Origin: Angelakisella sp.
Lineage (GTDB): Bacteria > Bacillota > Clostridia > Oscillospirales > Ruminococcaceae
Assembly (NCBI GenBank): GCA_022795575.1
Contig: JAAWGY010000013.1
Coordinates: 1-20,379 of the forward strand
Direction of reading: 5' to 3'
DNA: 20,379 nucleotides
Within the stretch, counting starts at the first letter, position 1. Each line of letters begins with the position of its first letter. Below the pieces are notes generated by a model. That model saw nothing but the letters and a program-made list of their open reading frames with translations, was not told where the DNA came from and made no database searches. A program made the position numbers and the translations under genes. Positions 13,426 through 20,379 of this stretch are shown one piece after another.

Positions 13426-14373
13426 GTGGATTTTAAGGAGATGACCTATGTTCTTGCCATTGCGCGGCACCAAAGCATCACCAAGGCGGCAAACTCCCTC
13501 TACCTCTCCCAGCCCACCCTTACCAAGTTTTTGCAGCAGCTGGAGGCATCCCTGGGGCTGCGGCTCTTTGACCGGGTGGGCAAACGGCTGGTCCTTACCC
13601 ACGCGGGGGAGCGGTACGTGGCCCGGGCCACCGAAATCTTCGCCATCAAAACCGACCTGGACCAGGAGCTCCAGGACATCGCCCAGGGGCGGACCGGCAC
13701 CCTGCGCATCGGCTTTTCCTCGGTGCGGGGGAGGGAAATTATCCTCAACGTGCTGCCCGGCTTTCTCAAGATCCACCCCAAGGTGCTGCTCAAGTTCCGG
13801 GAGGTGGACACCAGCTCCTTTGAGGCGCCCCTCCTTGCCGGCGACCTGGACCTGGCCTTCTTCAACCTCCCCATCCAAAGCCCCAACATCGATTACCAGG
13901 TGGTGGCCTACGACGAGGTGATCCTGGTGGCCCGCCAGGACCACCCCCTCACCCGGCTGGCCCAAGAGCGGCCGGGCTGCCTCTACCCCTGGATCGACCT
14001 GAGCCTTACCCGGGAGGAGGTCTTCATCCTCCCCTCTGCCGAGCTGCGGCTCAGCGCCATTGTCAGCCGGCTTTTTGACATCGCGGGGTTCTTCCCCAAC
14101 GTCTCCTTCTACTCCAAGAGCATCGAGTCCTCCTGCATCCTGGCGGCGGAGGGGTACGGGCTGACGCTGGCGGGAGAGCAGCATATCATCCACACCAAAT
14201 TCGACCGGGCGCCGGCCGTCTTTTCGGTGGGGGATCCCTGCACCCGGCGGACCTTTGTAGCCGCCTACCGCCGGGGGGCCTACCTGCCGGAGTACACCCA
14301 GGACTTTATCCGCCAGATGCAGGCCGTCTTTGGCAAAAAGCGGGACCACTTCTCCGCCGACCCGCCCCGGTGA
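13426..14373 (+). CDS. LysR-family transcriptional regulator, probable regulator of the divergent carboxylate operon
   Basis: 315-residue LysR-type regulator of normal length. The N-terminal winged helix-turn-helix covers about residues 1-60 (SITKAANSLYLSQPTLTKFL at 17-36, then the wing near LRLFDRVGKRLVLTHAG). A coiled linker follows, and a periplasmic-binding-protein-like effector domain starts at GTLRIGFSSVRG (about 91). The GTG start at 13426 is supported by AAGGAGGG 8 bases upstream. Divergent arrangement with tctC and two dyads in the shared intergenic region indicate that it senses a substrate or intermediate of the operon and controls tctC. Members of this family such as CcpC/CitR respond to citrate, but the effector here cannot be read from sequence. 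Confidence 0.93.
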   Translation: MDFKEMTYVLAIARHQSITKAANSLYLSQPTLTKFLQQLEASLGLRLFDRVGKRLVLTHAGERYVARATEIFAIKTDLDQELQDIAQGRTGTLRIGFSSVRGREIILNVLPGFLKIHPKVLLKFREVDTSSFEAPLLAGDLDLAFFNLPIQSPNIDYQVVAYDEVILVARQDHPLTRLAQERPGCLYPWIDLSLTREEVFILPSAELRLSAIVSRLFDIAGFFPNVSFYSKSIESSCILAAEGYGLTLAGEQHIIHTKFDRAPAVFSVGDPCTRRTFVAAYRRGAYLPEYTQDFIRQMQAVFGKKRDHFSADPPR

Positions 14374-14380
14374 GAGGATA

Positions 14381-14417
14381 GGCCGGGGCCTCCAAAATCC
14401 AAAATCCTCCCCCGGCC
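14381..14417 (+). terminator. Possible weak terminator after the LysR gene
   Basis: GGCCGGGG (14381-14388) pairs with CCCCGGCC (14410-14417) across a 21-base loop and is followed by CCC and a TTGCTTTTT tract that also serves as the -35 of the next promoter. The long loop and interrupted T-run make this uncertain. Confidence 0.35.
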
Positions 14418-14420
14418 CCC

Positions 14421-14449
14421 TTGCTTTTTCCTCCAAACTGTGCTATCAT
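14421..14449 (+). promoter_or_regulatory. Promoter of the pheST leader
   Basis: TTGCTT (14421-14426), a 17-base spacer and TATCAT (14444-14449), placing the transcript start near 14456, just before the T-box leader. Confidence 0.65.
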
Positions 14450-14456
14450 ATCTGCC

Positions 14457-14757
14457 AGATATCCAAAAACGCAGTGAATAAGCGAGTAACCCGAACCACG
14501 CCGCGTCCAGAGAGGAGCCGCCGCCGGCTGTAAGCGGCTCCCGCGGGCCATCGGGCGAAGTTCCCTTAGGAGCGGCGCCGCAGAACCTCCTGCCCCCGGG
14601 CGGGACCCAGTAAGCGGCGACGGACCGGCCCCGTTACCGGCCGTTGGAGTGCCTGTCCTGCCCTTTTTTGGGCCCAGGGCGGGAAGCCGGGTGGTACCAC
14701 GGAACGCGCAGCCTTCGCCTTTCGTCCCAGCTTTGGGGCGGAGGGCGTTTTTGCGTA
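14457..14757 (+). promoter_or_regulatory. T-box leader (tRNA-Phe sensing) of pheST
   Basis: About 300-base leader that reads the charging state of tRNA-Phe and decides between termination and pheST expression. Conserved parts appear in order. Stem I carries an AGAGAG bulge motif (14509-14514) and an apical GGCTGTAAG (14526-14534) closed by GGAGCCGC/GCGGCTCC. A GAAG-TTC specifier loop follows, with TTC (Phe codon) at 14561-14563. The T-box sequence GGGTGGTACCACGG is at 14689-14702, next to the terminator. The Phe specifier agrees with the downstream genes. Stem II/III pairing was not worked out. Confidence 0.93.
14716..14752 (+). terminator. T-box regulated terminator
   Basis: 13-pair stem (14716-14728 with 14735-14747, including G-T pairs), 6-base loop and five T (14748-14752). 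It ends 28 bases before pheS and would form when tRNA-Phe is charged. Confidence 0.9.
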
Positions 14758-14780
14758 TTAACACAATGGAGGTATGAAGC

Positions 14781-15800
14781 ATGAAAGCCGCATTGGAAGC
14801 GATCCGGGCCGCGGCCCATCAGCAGCTCCAGCAGGCCAAGGACCTGCGGGAGCTGGACGACCTGCGGGTAAGGTTTTTGGGCAAAAAGGGGGAGCTTACC
14901 GCCATCCTCAAAAGGATGGGGAGCCTTTCCGCCGAGGAACGCCCCGTCATCGGCCAGCTGGCCAACCAGATCCGGGAATCGGTGGAGGGGGAGCTGGCCG
15001 CCCGCACCCAGGCCCTAAAGGCCGCGCTACAGGCGGAGCGGCTGCGGGCGGAGGCTATCGACGTCACCATGCCCGGCACAGCCCCCGCCCCCGGCCGCCA
15101 GCACCCCCTTTCCATCGTGCTGGACGAGATGAAGGAGATCTTCCTGGGGATGGGCTTTGACGTGGTCCAGGGCCCGGAGGTGGAGACCGACTACTACAAC
15201 TTTGAGGCCCTGAACCTCCCCAAGGACCACCCCGCCCGGGATACCCAGGACACCTTTTACATCTCGGAGAACATCCTGCTGCGCACCCAGACCAGCCCGG
15301 TGCAGATCCGCACCATGGAGGAGCGCAAGCCCCCCATCCGCATCATCGCCCCGGGGCGGGTCTACCGCTCCGACGCGGTGGACGCCACCCATTCCCCCAT
15401 CTTCCACCAGATCGAGGGGCTGGTGGTGGACAGGGGCATCACCATGGCGGACCTGAAGGGCTGCCTGGAGACCATCGTCAAGCGGCTTTACGGCGAAAAA
15501 GCGGTGGTGCGCTTCCGGCCCCACCACTTCCCCTTCACCGAGCCCTCCGCCGAGGTGGACCTCCAGTGCTTTGCCTGCCACGGCCAGGGCTGCCGCATCT
15601 GCAAGGGGGAGGGCTGGATCGAGATCTTGGGCTGCGGCATGGTCCACCCCAAGGTGCTGTCCATCTGCGGCATCGACCCGGAGGAGTACAGCGGCTTTGC
15701 CTTCGGCATCGGCCTGGAGCGGCTGGTGATGGGCCGGTACGGCATCGACGATATGCGGCTGCTGTACGAAAACGACGTGCGCTTTCTGGCGCAGTTTTAA
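14781..15800 (+). CDS. pheS: Phenylalanine-tRNA ligase alpha subunit
   Basis: 339-residue catalytic subunit of the heterotetrameric class II synthetase that attaches phenylalanine to tRNA-Phe in the cytoplasm. The N-terminal coiled-coil arm (about 1-85) is followed by the catalytic core with motif 2 near 192 (GRVYRSDAVDATHSPIFHQ) and motif 3 near 305 (GFAFGIGLERLVMGRYGIDD). A Cys cluster CFACHGQGCRIC (263-274), common in Firmicute PheS, precedes EILGCGMVHP. GGAGGT at 14768-14773, 7 bases before the ATG, sets the start. It is controlled by the T-box leader and followed after 18 bases by pheT. Length and motifs are normal. Confidence 0.97.
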   Translation: MKAALEAIRAAAHQQLQQAKDLRELDDLRVRFLGKKGELTAILKRMGSLSAEERPVIGQLANQIRESVEGELAARTQALKAALQAERLRAEAIDVTMPGTAPAPGRQHPLSIVLDEMKEIFLGMGFDVVQGPEVETDYYNFEALNLPKDHPARDTQDTFYISENILLRTQTSPVQIRTMEERKPPIRIIAPGRVYRSDAVDATHSPIFHQIEGLVVDRGITMADLKGCLETIVKRLYGEKAVVRFRPHHFPFTEPSAEVDLQCFACHGQGCRICKGEGWIEILGCGMVHPKVLSICGIDPEEYSGFAFGIGLERLVMGRYGIDDMRLLYENDVRFLAQF

Positions 15801-15818
15801 GAAAGGGGGAGGTTGACC

Positions 15819-18200
15819 ATGGATCTTTCCATGAGATGGCTGAATGACTATGTTTGCACCGGGGAGATGTCCCCCCGGGATTACTGCGCCGGCATGACCA
15901 TGTCCGGCTCCAAGGTGGAGGGCTACGAAACCGAGGGGGAGGAGATCAAAAACGTGGTGGTGGGCCGGGTGACGGCCATGGAGCGCCACCCCGATTCCGA
16001 CCACCTTTGGGTCTGCCAGGTGGACGTGGGGAACGAGACGGTACAGATCGTCACCGGGGCCCAGAACGTCTCGGCGGGGGATTATGTGCCGGTGGCCAAG
16101 CACAAATCGGTGCTGCCCGGCGGCCACAAAATCACCAAGGGCAAGCTCCGGGGGGTGGAAAGCTGCGGGATGCTCTGCTCCCTGGGGGAGCTGGGCCTTA
16201 CCGTCCACGACTTCCCCTACGCCATCGAGGACGGCATCTTCCTTTTGGGGGAGGACTGCGACCGGACGCCGGGCAGGGAGATCCGCCCCGCCATCGGCCT
16301 GGATGACGTGAAGGTGGAGTTCGAGATCACCTCCAACCGGCCCGACTGCTTCTCGATGATCGGCCTGGCCCGGGAGACCGCCGCCACCTTCGGCCTGCCC
16401 CTCAAGGAGCACACCCCGGTGGTGAAGGGGGGCGAGGGGGATGTGGGGGATTACCTCCGGGTGGAGGTGCAGAACACCACCCTCTGCCCCCGGTACATGG
16501 CCCGGGTGGTAAAGGATGTCAAGATCGGCCCCTCCCCCCGTTGGATGCGGGAGCGGCTGCGGGCCTGCGGGGTGCGGCCCATCAACAACATTGTGGATAT
16601 CACCAACTACGTCATGCTGGAGTACGGCCAGCCCATGCACGCCTTTGACCTGCGCAACGTGGCGGGGGCCCATATCATCGTCCGCAACGCCGCCCCGGGG
16701 GAGAGCATCACCACCCTGGACGGCACCCTCCGCCAGCTCTCCCCCGAGATGCTGGTCATCGCCGACGAAAACGGCCCCACCGCCATCGCCGGGGTAATGG
16801 GGGGCGAGCACTCCGAAATCGAGGCCGACACCGTCACCGTCGCCTTTGAATCCGCCTGCTTTATGGGCAGCAGCGTCCGCACCACCGCCCGCAAGGTGGG
16901 GCTGCGCACCGAGGCCTCCGGCCGGTACGAAAAGGGGCTGGATCCCGCCACCTGCGCCCCGGCGGTGGAGCGGGCCTGCGAGCTGGTGGAGCTACTGGGG
17001 GCCGGTACCGTTGTGGGGGGCGCCATCGATATTGACAGCGCCAGCCACAGCCGCTGGGCCATCCCCTTTGACCCGGACTGGATCAACCGCTTTTTGGGCA
17101 TCGACATCCCGGCGGAGGAGATGGTGGCCATGCTGGCCCGGCTGGACATCCCGGTGGAAAACGGCCAGGCCCTGGCCCCCACCTGGCGCCCCGACCTGGA
17201 ATCCAAGGCGGACATCGCCGAGGAGGTCGCCCGGATGTACGGCTACGACAAGATCCCCACCACCCTGCTCCGGGGGATGGCGGAGGGGGTTGTCACCCCC
17301 CGGCAGAAGTTTGACCGCAAGGCCGGCGTCCTGCTCCGGGGGCTGGGGATGAGCGAGATTCTCACCTACACCTTTATCAGCCCCAAGCTTTACGACAAAA
17401 TCCGCCTGCCTGCCGACAGTCCCCTGCGGGATTCTGTCACCATCCAAAACCCCCTGGGGGAGGACACCAGCGTCATGCGTACCACCGCCCTCCCCTCCAT
17501 GCTCCAGGTGCTTGCCACCAACTACAACAACCGCAACCCGGAGGCCGCCCTTTACGAGCTTGCCACCGAATACCACCCCACCACCCCGGAGGAGCTGCCG
17601 GAGGAAAAGCCCTTCCTGGTGCTGGGGGCCTACGGCCCCGGCTGGGACTTCTACGCCCTAAAGGGCAGGGTGGAGGCGCTGCTGGCCGAGCTGGGGGTTG
17701 CCGGCGTGGAGTTCCTTCCCTGCACCCACAACCCCTCCTACCACCCCGGCCGCTGCGCCGCCATCCAGGTGGGGGATCAGGTCATCGGCGGCATGGGGGA
17801 GATCCACCCGGAGGTCTGCGACAACTTCGGCATCGGGGGCAGGGTTTACGCCGCCCAGCTGGACGGGGACGCCCTTTTCCGCCTCCACACCGCCGAAAAA
17901 AGGTACGCCCCCCTGCCCCGCTTCCCCGCCTCCACCCGGGACCTGGCGGTGATCTGCGACGAGGGCCTGCCGGTGGCCGCCATCGAAAAGGCCATCCGGG
18001 CCCATGTGGGGAGCATCCTGGAGAAGGTGCAGCTCTTTGACATCTACCGGGGGGCCCAGATTCCGGAGGGCAAAAAAAGCGTGGCCTACGCCCTGATCCT
18101 GCGCGCCCCCGACCGCACCCTGACGGTGGAGGAGTGCGACAAGGCCATGGCGGCGGCGCTGGAGGGCCTCCGGGAGGTGGGGGCCGACCTGCGCAGCTGA
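15819..18200 (+). CDS. pheT: Phenylalanine-tRNA ligase beta subunit
   Basis: 793-residue partner of PheS, the usual bacterial length. An N-terminal tRNA-binding OB domain lies at about 40-150 (VVVGRVTAMERHPDSDHLWV). The B3/B4 editing domain follows in the middle (about 200-390, with NNIVDITNYVMLEYGQPMHA), which removes mischarged tyrosine. The B5 and catalytic-like domains come next, and a ferredoxin-like anticodon-binding domain ends the chain (about 700-793, LPRFPASTRDLAVICDEGLP). A TTG lies two codons upstream, but GGGGGAGG ends right against it, so the ATG at 15819 with 6 bases spacing is the better start. No strong terminator is visible after the stop. Confidence 0.97.
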   Translation: MDLSMRWLNDYVCTGEMSPRDYCAGMTMSGSKVEGYETEGEEIKNVVVGRVTAMERHPDSDHLWVCQVDVGNETVQIVTGAQNVSAGDYVPVAKHKSVLPGGHKITKGKLRGVESCGMLCSLGELGLTVHDFPYAIEDGIFLLGEDCDRTPGREIRPAIGLDDVKVEFEITSNRPDCFSMIGLARETAATFGLPLKEHTPVVKGGEGDVGDYLRVEVQNTTLCPRYMARVVKDVKIGPSPRWMRERLRACGVRPINNIVDITNYVMLEYGQPMHAFDLRNVAGAHIIVRNAAPGESITTLDGTLRQLSPEMLVIADENGPTAIAGVMGGEHSEIEADTVTVAFESACFMGSSVRTTARKVGLRTEASGRYEKGLDPATCAPAVERACELVELLGAGTVVGGAIDIDSASHSRWAIPFDPDWINRFLGIDIPAEEMVAMLARLDIPVENGQALAPTWRPDLESKADIAEEVARMYGYDKIPTTLLRGMAEGVVTPRQKFDRKAGVLLRGLGMSEILTYTFISPKLYDKIRLPADSPLRDSVTIQNPLGEDTSVMRTTALPSMLQVLATNYNNRNPEAALYELATEYHPTTPEELPEEKPFLVLGAYGPGWDFYALKGRVEALLAELGVAGVEFLPCTHNPSYHPGRCAAIQVGDQVIGGMGEIHPEVCDNFGIGGRVYAAQLDGDALFRLHTAEKRYAPLPRFPASTRDLAVICDEGLPVAAIEKAIRAHVGSILEKVQLFDIYRGAQIPEGKKSVAYALILRAPDRTLTVEECDKAMAAALEGLREVGADLRS

Positions 18201-18249
18201 GAAAAAGGCAGCGACGGGGGTTAAATTCCTGTTTTTGGCAAACTGGCCC

Positions 18250-18278
18250 TTGTTTTCCGGGGCAAAATCGGTTACAAT
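18250..18278 (+). promoter_or_regulatory. Promoter of ireB
   Basis: TTGTTT (18250-18255), a 17-base spacer and TACAAT (18273-18278), about 57 bases upstream of the ATG. It makes ireB independent of the T-box controlled pheST transcript. Confidence 0.65.
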
Positions 18279-18334
18279 AAGAAAGGCGGGGCCTGTCCCT
18301 GGCCGCGACATTATGCAGAAATGGGGGTAAGCCA

Positions 18335-18586
18335 ATGGCTACGCATGAACCAACCATTTCCTTCTCCATCGCCGAGGACCGGGAGAAGGAGGTCCGCAAG
18401 ACACTGACCACCGTTTACGACGCCCTGCGCCAGAAGGGCTATAACCCCATCAACCAGTTAGTGGGCTACATCCTTTCGGAGGATCCCACCTATATCACCA
18501 CCTACAACAACGCCCGCAGCCTGATCCGGCACATCGACCGGGACGAGCTGCTGCAAATGCTGCTGAAGTCCTACCTTCACGTCTAA
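18335..18586 (+). CDS. ireB: IreB family regulatory phosphoprotein (UPF0297)
   Basis: 83-residue cytoplasmic protein of the IreB/UPF0297 family. TVYDALRQKGYNPINQLVGY (about 29-48) and LSEDPTYITTYNNARSLIRH (about 49-68) are the family core. In Enterococcus faecalis IreB is phosphorylated on N-terminal threonines by the PASTA kinase IreK and affects cephalosporin resistance; here Thr3 and Thr7 are candidate sites. GGGGG lies 7 bases before the ATG. In many Firmicutes the gene sits between alaS and ruvX; neither is present here, so the neighbourhood is rearranged. The role in cell-envelope stress signalling is by homology. Confidence 0.93.
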   Translation: MATHEPTISFSIAEDREKEVRKTLTTVYDALRQKGYNPINQLVGYILSEDPTYITTYNNARSLIRHIDRDELLQMLLKSYLHV

Positions 18587-18597
18587 GAGCCTGTTTT

Positions 18598-18728
18598 GCA
18601 TCTCCCAGCGCGCCGAATTGGTAAGGCGCGAAAAGTTGCAGGGGGATGCTGAGCAGCCTCTAATAGGCGTTGGACGCCGTCTGTTTGGAGCCTTTGCCGC
18701 CCGGACTTCCCCGGGCGGCGTGTTTTTT
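18598..18728 (+). promoter_or_regulatory. Structured segment ending in a terminator, candidate attenuator or small RNA
   Basis: GCATCTCCC (18598-18606) pairs with GGGGGATGC (18641-18649) and encloses the hairpin CGCGCC/GGCGCG (18609-18614, 18625-18630) plus an unpaired AAAAGTTGCA. A second hairpin GGCGT-TGG-ACGCC follows at 18666-18678, then the terminator. The AAGGAGG of the next gene begins two bases after the T-run, leaving no room for another promoter. Transcription of that gene must therefore cross the terminator. It matches no riboswitch class I can recall. TTGCAG (18635-18640) and TCTAAT (18659-18664) could form a weak internal promoter. Confidence 0.5.
18696..18728 (+). terminator. 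Rho-independent terminator after ireB, upstream of the DUF-like gene
   Basis: GCCGCCCGG (18696-18704) pairs perfectly with CCGGGCGGC (18711-18719) around ACTTCC, followed after TG by six T (18723-18728). Confidence 0.85.
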
Positions 18729-18744
18729 GAAGGAGGCAAGCCCT

Positions 18745-19581
18745 ATGGGACTGTTTGACAAATTCAAAAAGAAAGCTGCCCCTGCATCGCCCAGCCTTAC
18801 GCCCCCCTTCCCCACCCAGCCAGACACCACCCTTAAGCTCCTTTTTTCCCGCCAGCTGCCGGTGGAGGAGTTGACACAGGCCATCTCCCGGCGCTTTGGC
18901 AGCGAGGCGGTAGCCCGGGTGGATCAGCTCCACCCGGCGGCGGTCTGCCTCCTGCTGCGGATCGATGGGGTGGAGCTCTGGTGCAGCTACATGGCCTTCC
19001 CCCTGCCCCCGGAGGAGGGGGACCTGCGGGAGCTGCTGCCCCACAGTCTCTTTGTCACCCCGGAGGAGGGGGAGGCAATGCTGGGGGGAAAGGCCTTCTT
19101 TGTTGCGGGGCAGAAGGAGCTGGGCGCCGACCTGGCCGGCAAGCGGCGGGCCTGCATCCTCCTAAGCCGGCTCTGCGGGGCGCTGATGGAGCTGCCGGAG
19201 GCTCAGGGCTGCCTCAACAGCGGTATCGGGCTGCTGCTGGGGCGGCGGTTCTACCTCCACCACGCTGAGATTCTGGAGCGGGAAAAGGAGGACACCGGCT
19301 ACTTCCCGGCTCCTCTCTGGATCGCCCTTTCCCAGGCGGAAAACCACGGCCACCGCGCCATCGGCACCGACGGCCTGCGGCAGTTCGGCTTCTACGAGCT
19401 ATTCTTCCTGGATCCCAAGGAGGAATGGGCACAGTCCTACGAAAAGCTGTACATGATGTCCATTCTGCAAATCACCGGCCGGGAGCTATACCGGGACAAG
19501 GACACCATTCGCTTTGGGCCGGAGGCCCAGGCGGTCTTCCGGCTGCTCAAGGACCGTTTGGCGGTGGTTGGGGATATTTGA
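18745..19581 (+). CDS. Conserved hypothetical protein, possibly DUF4261-like
   Basis: 278-residue soluble protein without a signal peptide or membrane segment. It opens with MGLFDKFKKK and a Pro/Ser/Thr-rich stretch (about 11-27), then an alpha/beta domain. Recognisable stretches are LLSRLCGALMELPEAQGCLN, GIGLLLGRRFYLHHAEILE and GLRQFGFYELFFLDPKEEWA. The basic MGLF...KKK start and the FGFYELFF segment remind me of DUF4261 proteins, but this is from memory. The frame is open upstream to 18670, yet the ATG at 18745 has AAGGAGG 8 bases before it and the upstream part is the terminator. No visible promoter lies between terminator and start, so expression probably depends on readthrough. Confidence 0.85.
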   Translation: MGLFDKFKKKAAPASPSLTPPFPTQPDTTLKLLFSRQLPVEELTQAISRRFGSEAVARVDQLHPAAVCLLLRIDGVELWCSYMAFPLPPEEGDLRELLPHSLFVTPEEGEAMLGGKAFFVAGQKELGADLAGKRRACILLSRLCGALMELPEAQGCLNSGIGLLLGRRFYLHHAEILEREKEDTGYFPAPLWIALSQAENHGHRAIGTDGLRQFGFYELFFLDPKEEWAQSYEKLYMMSILQITGRELYRDKDTIRFGPEAQAVFRLLKDRLAVVGDI

Positions 19582-19592
19582 CCGAAACACGT

Positions 19593-19620
19593 CAGATTGA
19601 TGGTTTACAAACCACGTCTG
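19593..19620. promoter_or_regulatory. Inverted repeat over the -35 box of the 96-residue protein gene
   Basis: TGGTTT (19601-19606) and AAACCA (19609-19614) form a dyad around AC, nested in CAGA (19593-19596) and TCTG (19617-19620). The element covers the -35 box, so it could be a repressor site. It is also bracketed by a short ACGTC direct repeat. Confidence 0.4.
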
Positions 19621-19632
19621 GTATGCTATAAT
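19604..19632 (+). promoter_or_regulatory. Strong promoter of the 96-residue protein gene
   Basis: TTTACA (19604-19609), a 17-base spacer and a perfect TATAAT (19627-19632) with an upstream TG (extended -10). It is the strongest-looking promoter in the window. Confidence 0.8.
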
Positions 19633-19669
19633 TAGTTGAGATATACTCTTTGTAAAGGAGGCCCGCCCT

Positions 19670-19960
19670 ATGGCAGAAAGCAAAATGCCTATGTACAAGG
19701 GGAAGCCCTTGGTTCGCAGCGGCAACACCGTCTATTACGGACATCCGGCGGAAAAATACGTGGCGATGCTCCAGATCCTTGGCACCAGCGGAGAGGTTGC
19801 CGGTGTTCCTATCTCCGACCGGGTGATGGTGCAGATCCTCTCCACCGATGAGAGCCTGCCCCCCATGCAGCGCATCATCAAAAAGGCGGAGAAGAAGGGG
19901 ATCTATCAGGCCCTGAACATCGCCAGCATCTGGCTGGAGCGGAGCTTGAAGGAAGCCTGA
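19670..19960 (+). CDS. Small conserved-looking protein, function unknown
   Basis: 96-residue soluble protein that I do not recognise, with Lys/Arg-rich stretches (MPMYKGKPLVRSGN near the N-terminus, RIIKKAEKKGIYQ near 68-80) and no Cys, signal peptide or membrane segment. The middle (YVAMLQILGTSGEVAGVPIS) and the C-terminal half look mainly helical. AAAGGAGG at 19654-19661 is 8 bases before the ATG. A perfect -10 promoter and a strong terminator make it a single-gene unit that is probably well expressed. Nothing in the neighbourhood fixes its role. Confidence 0.85.
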   Translation: MAESKMPMYKGKPLVRSGNTVYYGHPAEKYVAMLQILGTSGEVAGVPISDRVMVQILSTDESLPPMQRIIKKAEKKGIYQALNIASIWLERSLKEA

Positions 19961-19984
19961 GCCCCGGTTCCTTTGGACAGCGCA

Positions 19985-20027
19985 AAAGTCCCCCGGCCCT
20001 TCCAGAGGGCCGGGGGGCTTTGGTTTT
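19985..20027 (+). terminator. Strong rho-independent terminator
   Basis: A stem of about 16 pairs (19985-20000 with 20006-20021, 14 of them in the GC-rich core with one G-T pair), a TCCAG loop and a TTTGGTTTT tail. It closes the 96-residue protein gene. Confidence 0.92.
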
Positions 20028-20379
20028 GCCGTTGTGGGCGGGGGCGGGTTTAGGGTTGTCTGTCCAAAATGTGCTTGCCGGGAAACGAAACCGCCTGTCC
20101 CACAGGTTGTGCCCGCCGGGGCTACCCGGCCGCAGGTCCAGGGCCGCGCAGGCCCTGGTCGCTCCCGCAGGAGCGAAACTCTCCAGGACGGCTATAACAT
20201 TGGCAGGGCTTGTGTTTTGGGCACGGGCCCTGCCGTTCTGTTGCAGGCCGTCAGGCCGCGGTTTTGTGCAGCGGCGTTTGGGTGAGGATGGGGGCTATTG
20301 CGGTTATGTAGCCGACTGGCGGGGAAGCGCAAACCGCGGCCGGGGTTAGGTGTAGCCGCTTTCTCCCCAAAACAGCCCG
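20028..20379. other. Gene-free terminal stretch with inverted repeats
   Basis: About 350 bases with no ORF that has both a ribosome binding site and protein-like composition. It holds the second 98-base repeat (20093-20190), a hairpin in which GGCAGGGC (near 20203-20210) pairs with GCCCTGCC (near 20227-20234), and an inverted repeat GGCCGCGGTTT/AAACCGCGGCC (20254-20264, 20331-20341) spaced 66 bases apart. No clear sigma-A promoter is visible. Confidence 0.5.
20093..20190 (-). repeat. 98-base hairpin-rich repeat, copy C (inverted relative to copy A)
   Basis: Reverse complement matches 1-98 at 95 of 98 positions with no gaps. The same four stem-loops are present; in the third, the stem reads GCCGGG/CCCGGC instead of GCCCGG/CCGGGC, a compensated base-pair change. 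It sits in the gene-free end of the window, 66 bases beyond a terminator. Confidence 0.88.

Noticed and set aside
15027..16811. 594-codon open frame on the - strand across pheS and pheT
   Set aside because: It has a Gly/His/Pro-rich composition typical of a shadow frame, directly opposite two essential, fully recognisable genes.
18609..18640. tRNA-like D-arm sequence (GAATTGGTAAGGCGCG)
   Set aside because: No acceptor, anticodon or T-arm can be assembled around it; no tRNA gene was found in the window.
18640..18665. Resemblance of ATGCTGAG to the TPP riboswitch motif
   Set aside because: The second conserved TPP half and the expected helices are missing, and the downstream gene has no thiamine connection.
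1..20379. CRISPR array, prophage or insertion sequence
   Set aside because: No regularly spaced direct repeats, no integrase or phage structural genes, and no transposase-like protein in any frame; the repeats seen are single, inverted and hairpin-forming.

Overview
The window looks like a chromosome segment of a GC-rich, Gram-positive anaerobe of the class Clostridia, most likely in or near the Oscillospiraceae/Ruminococcaceae. The evidence is a T-box leader in front of pheST, an ireB-type gene, strong AGGAGG ribosome binding sites, sigma-A-type promoters with 17-base spacers, lipoprotein signal peptides on the solute-binding proteins, and high GC in the coding parts. The assignment is inference; no rRNA or other marker gene is present.

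Layout. (1) Positions 1-98 hold a hairpin-rich repeat; an almost identical inverted copy lies at 20093-20190, and a related, larger palindrome at 3720-3808. (2) Positions 118-3716 (+) are a small ABC importer operon: lipoprotein solute-binding protein, a short membrane-anchored protein of unknown function, and one polypeptide in which both permease subunits are fused. No ATPase gene is present. (3) Positions 13312-3823 (-) are an eight-gene catabolic operon, in transcription order tctC, tctB, tctA, aconitase-family hydratase, citF, a PrpF-family isomerase, citD, citE. A divergent LysR regulator (13426-14373, +) shares the AT-rich intergenic region with the tctC promoter. (4) Positions 14421-18200 (+) are pheS-pheT behind a phenylalanine T-box leader with a clear terminator. 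(5) Positions 18250-19960 (+) hold ireB, a structured segment ending in a terminator that abuts the next ribosome binding site, an unassigned 278-residue protein, and an unassigned 96-residue protein with its own promoter and terminator. (6) Positions 20028-20379 have no convincing gene but hold the second 98-base repeat and other inverted repeats.

How the genes fit together. The central operon reads as a complete uptake-to-cleavage route. TctABC would import a di- or tricarboxylate, the PrpF-type enzyme would shift or flip a carbon-carbon double bond, the aconitase-type enzyme would hydrate the alkene to a hydroxy acid, and the citrate-lyase-type CitDEF complex would cleave that to acetate and an oxo acid. 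The closest known chemistry is fermentation of trans-aconitate through citrate. A C5 version (itaconate or mesaconate through citramalate to acetate and pyruvate) is an equally testable alternative. This operon, the fused permease, the structured leader after ireB and the covarying repeat pair are the parts most worth a second look.
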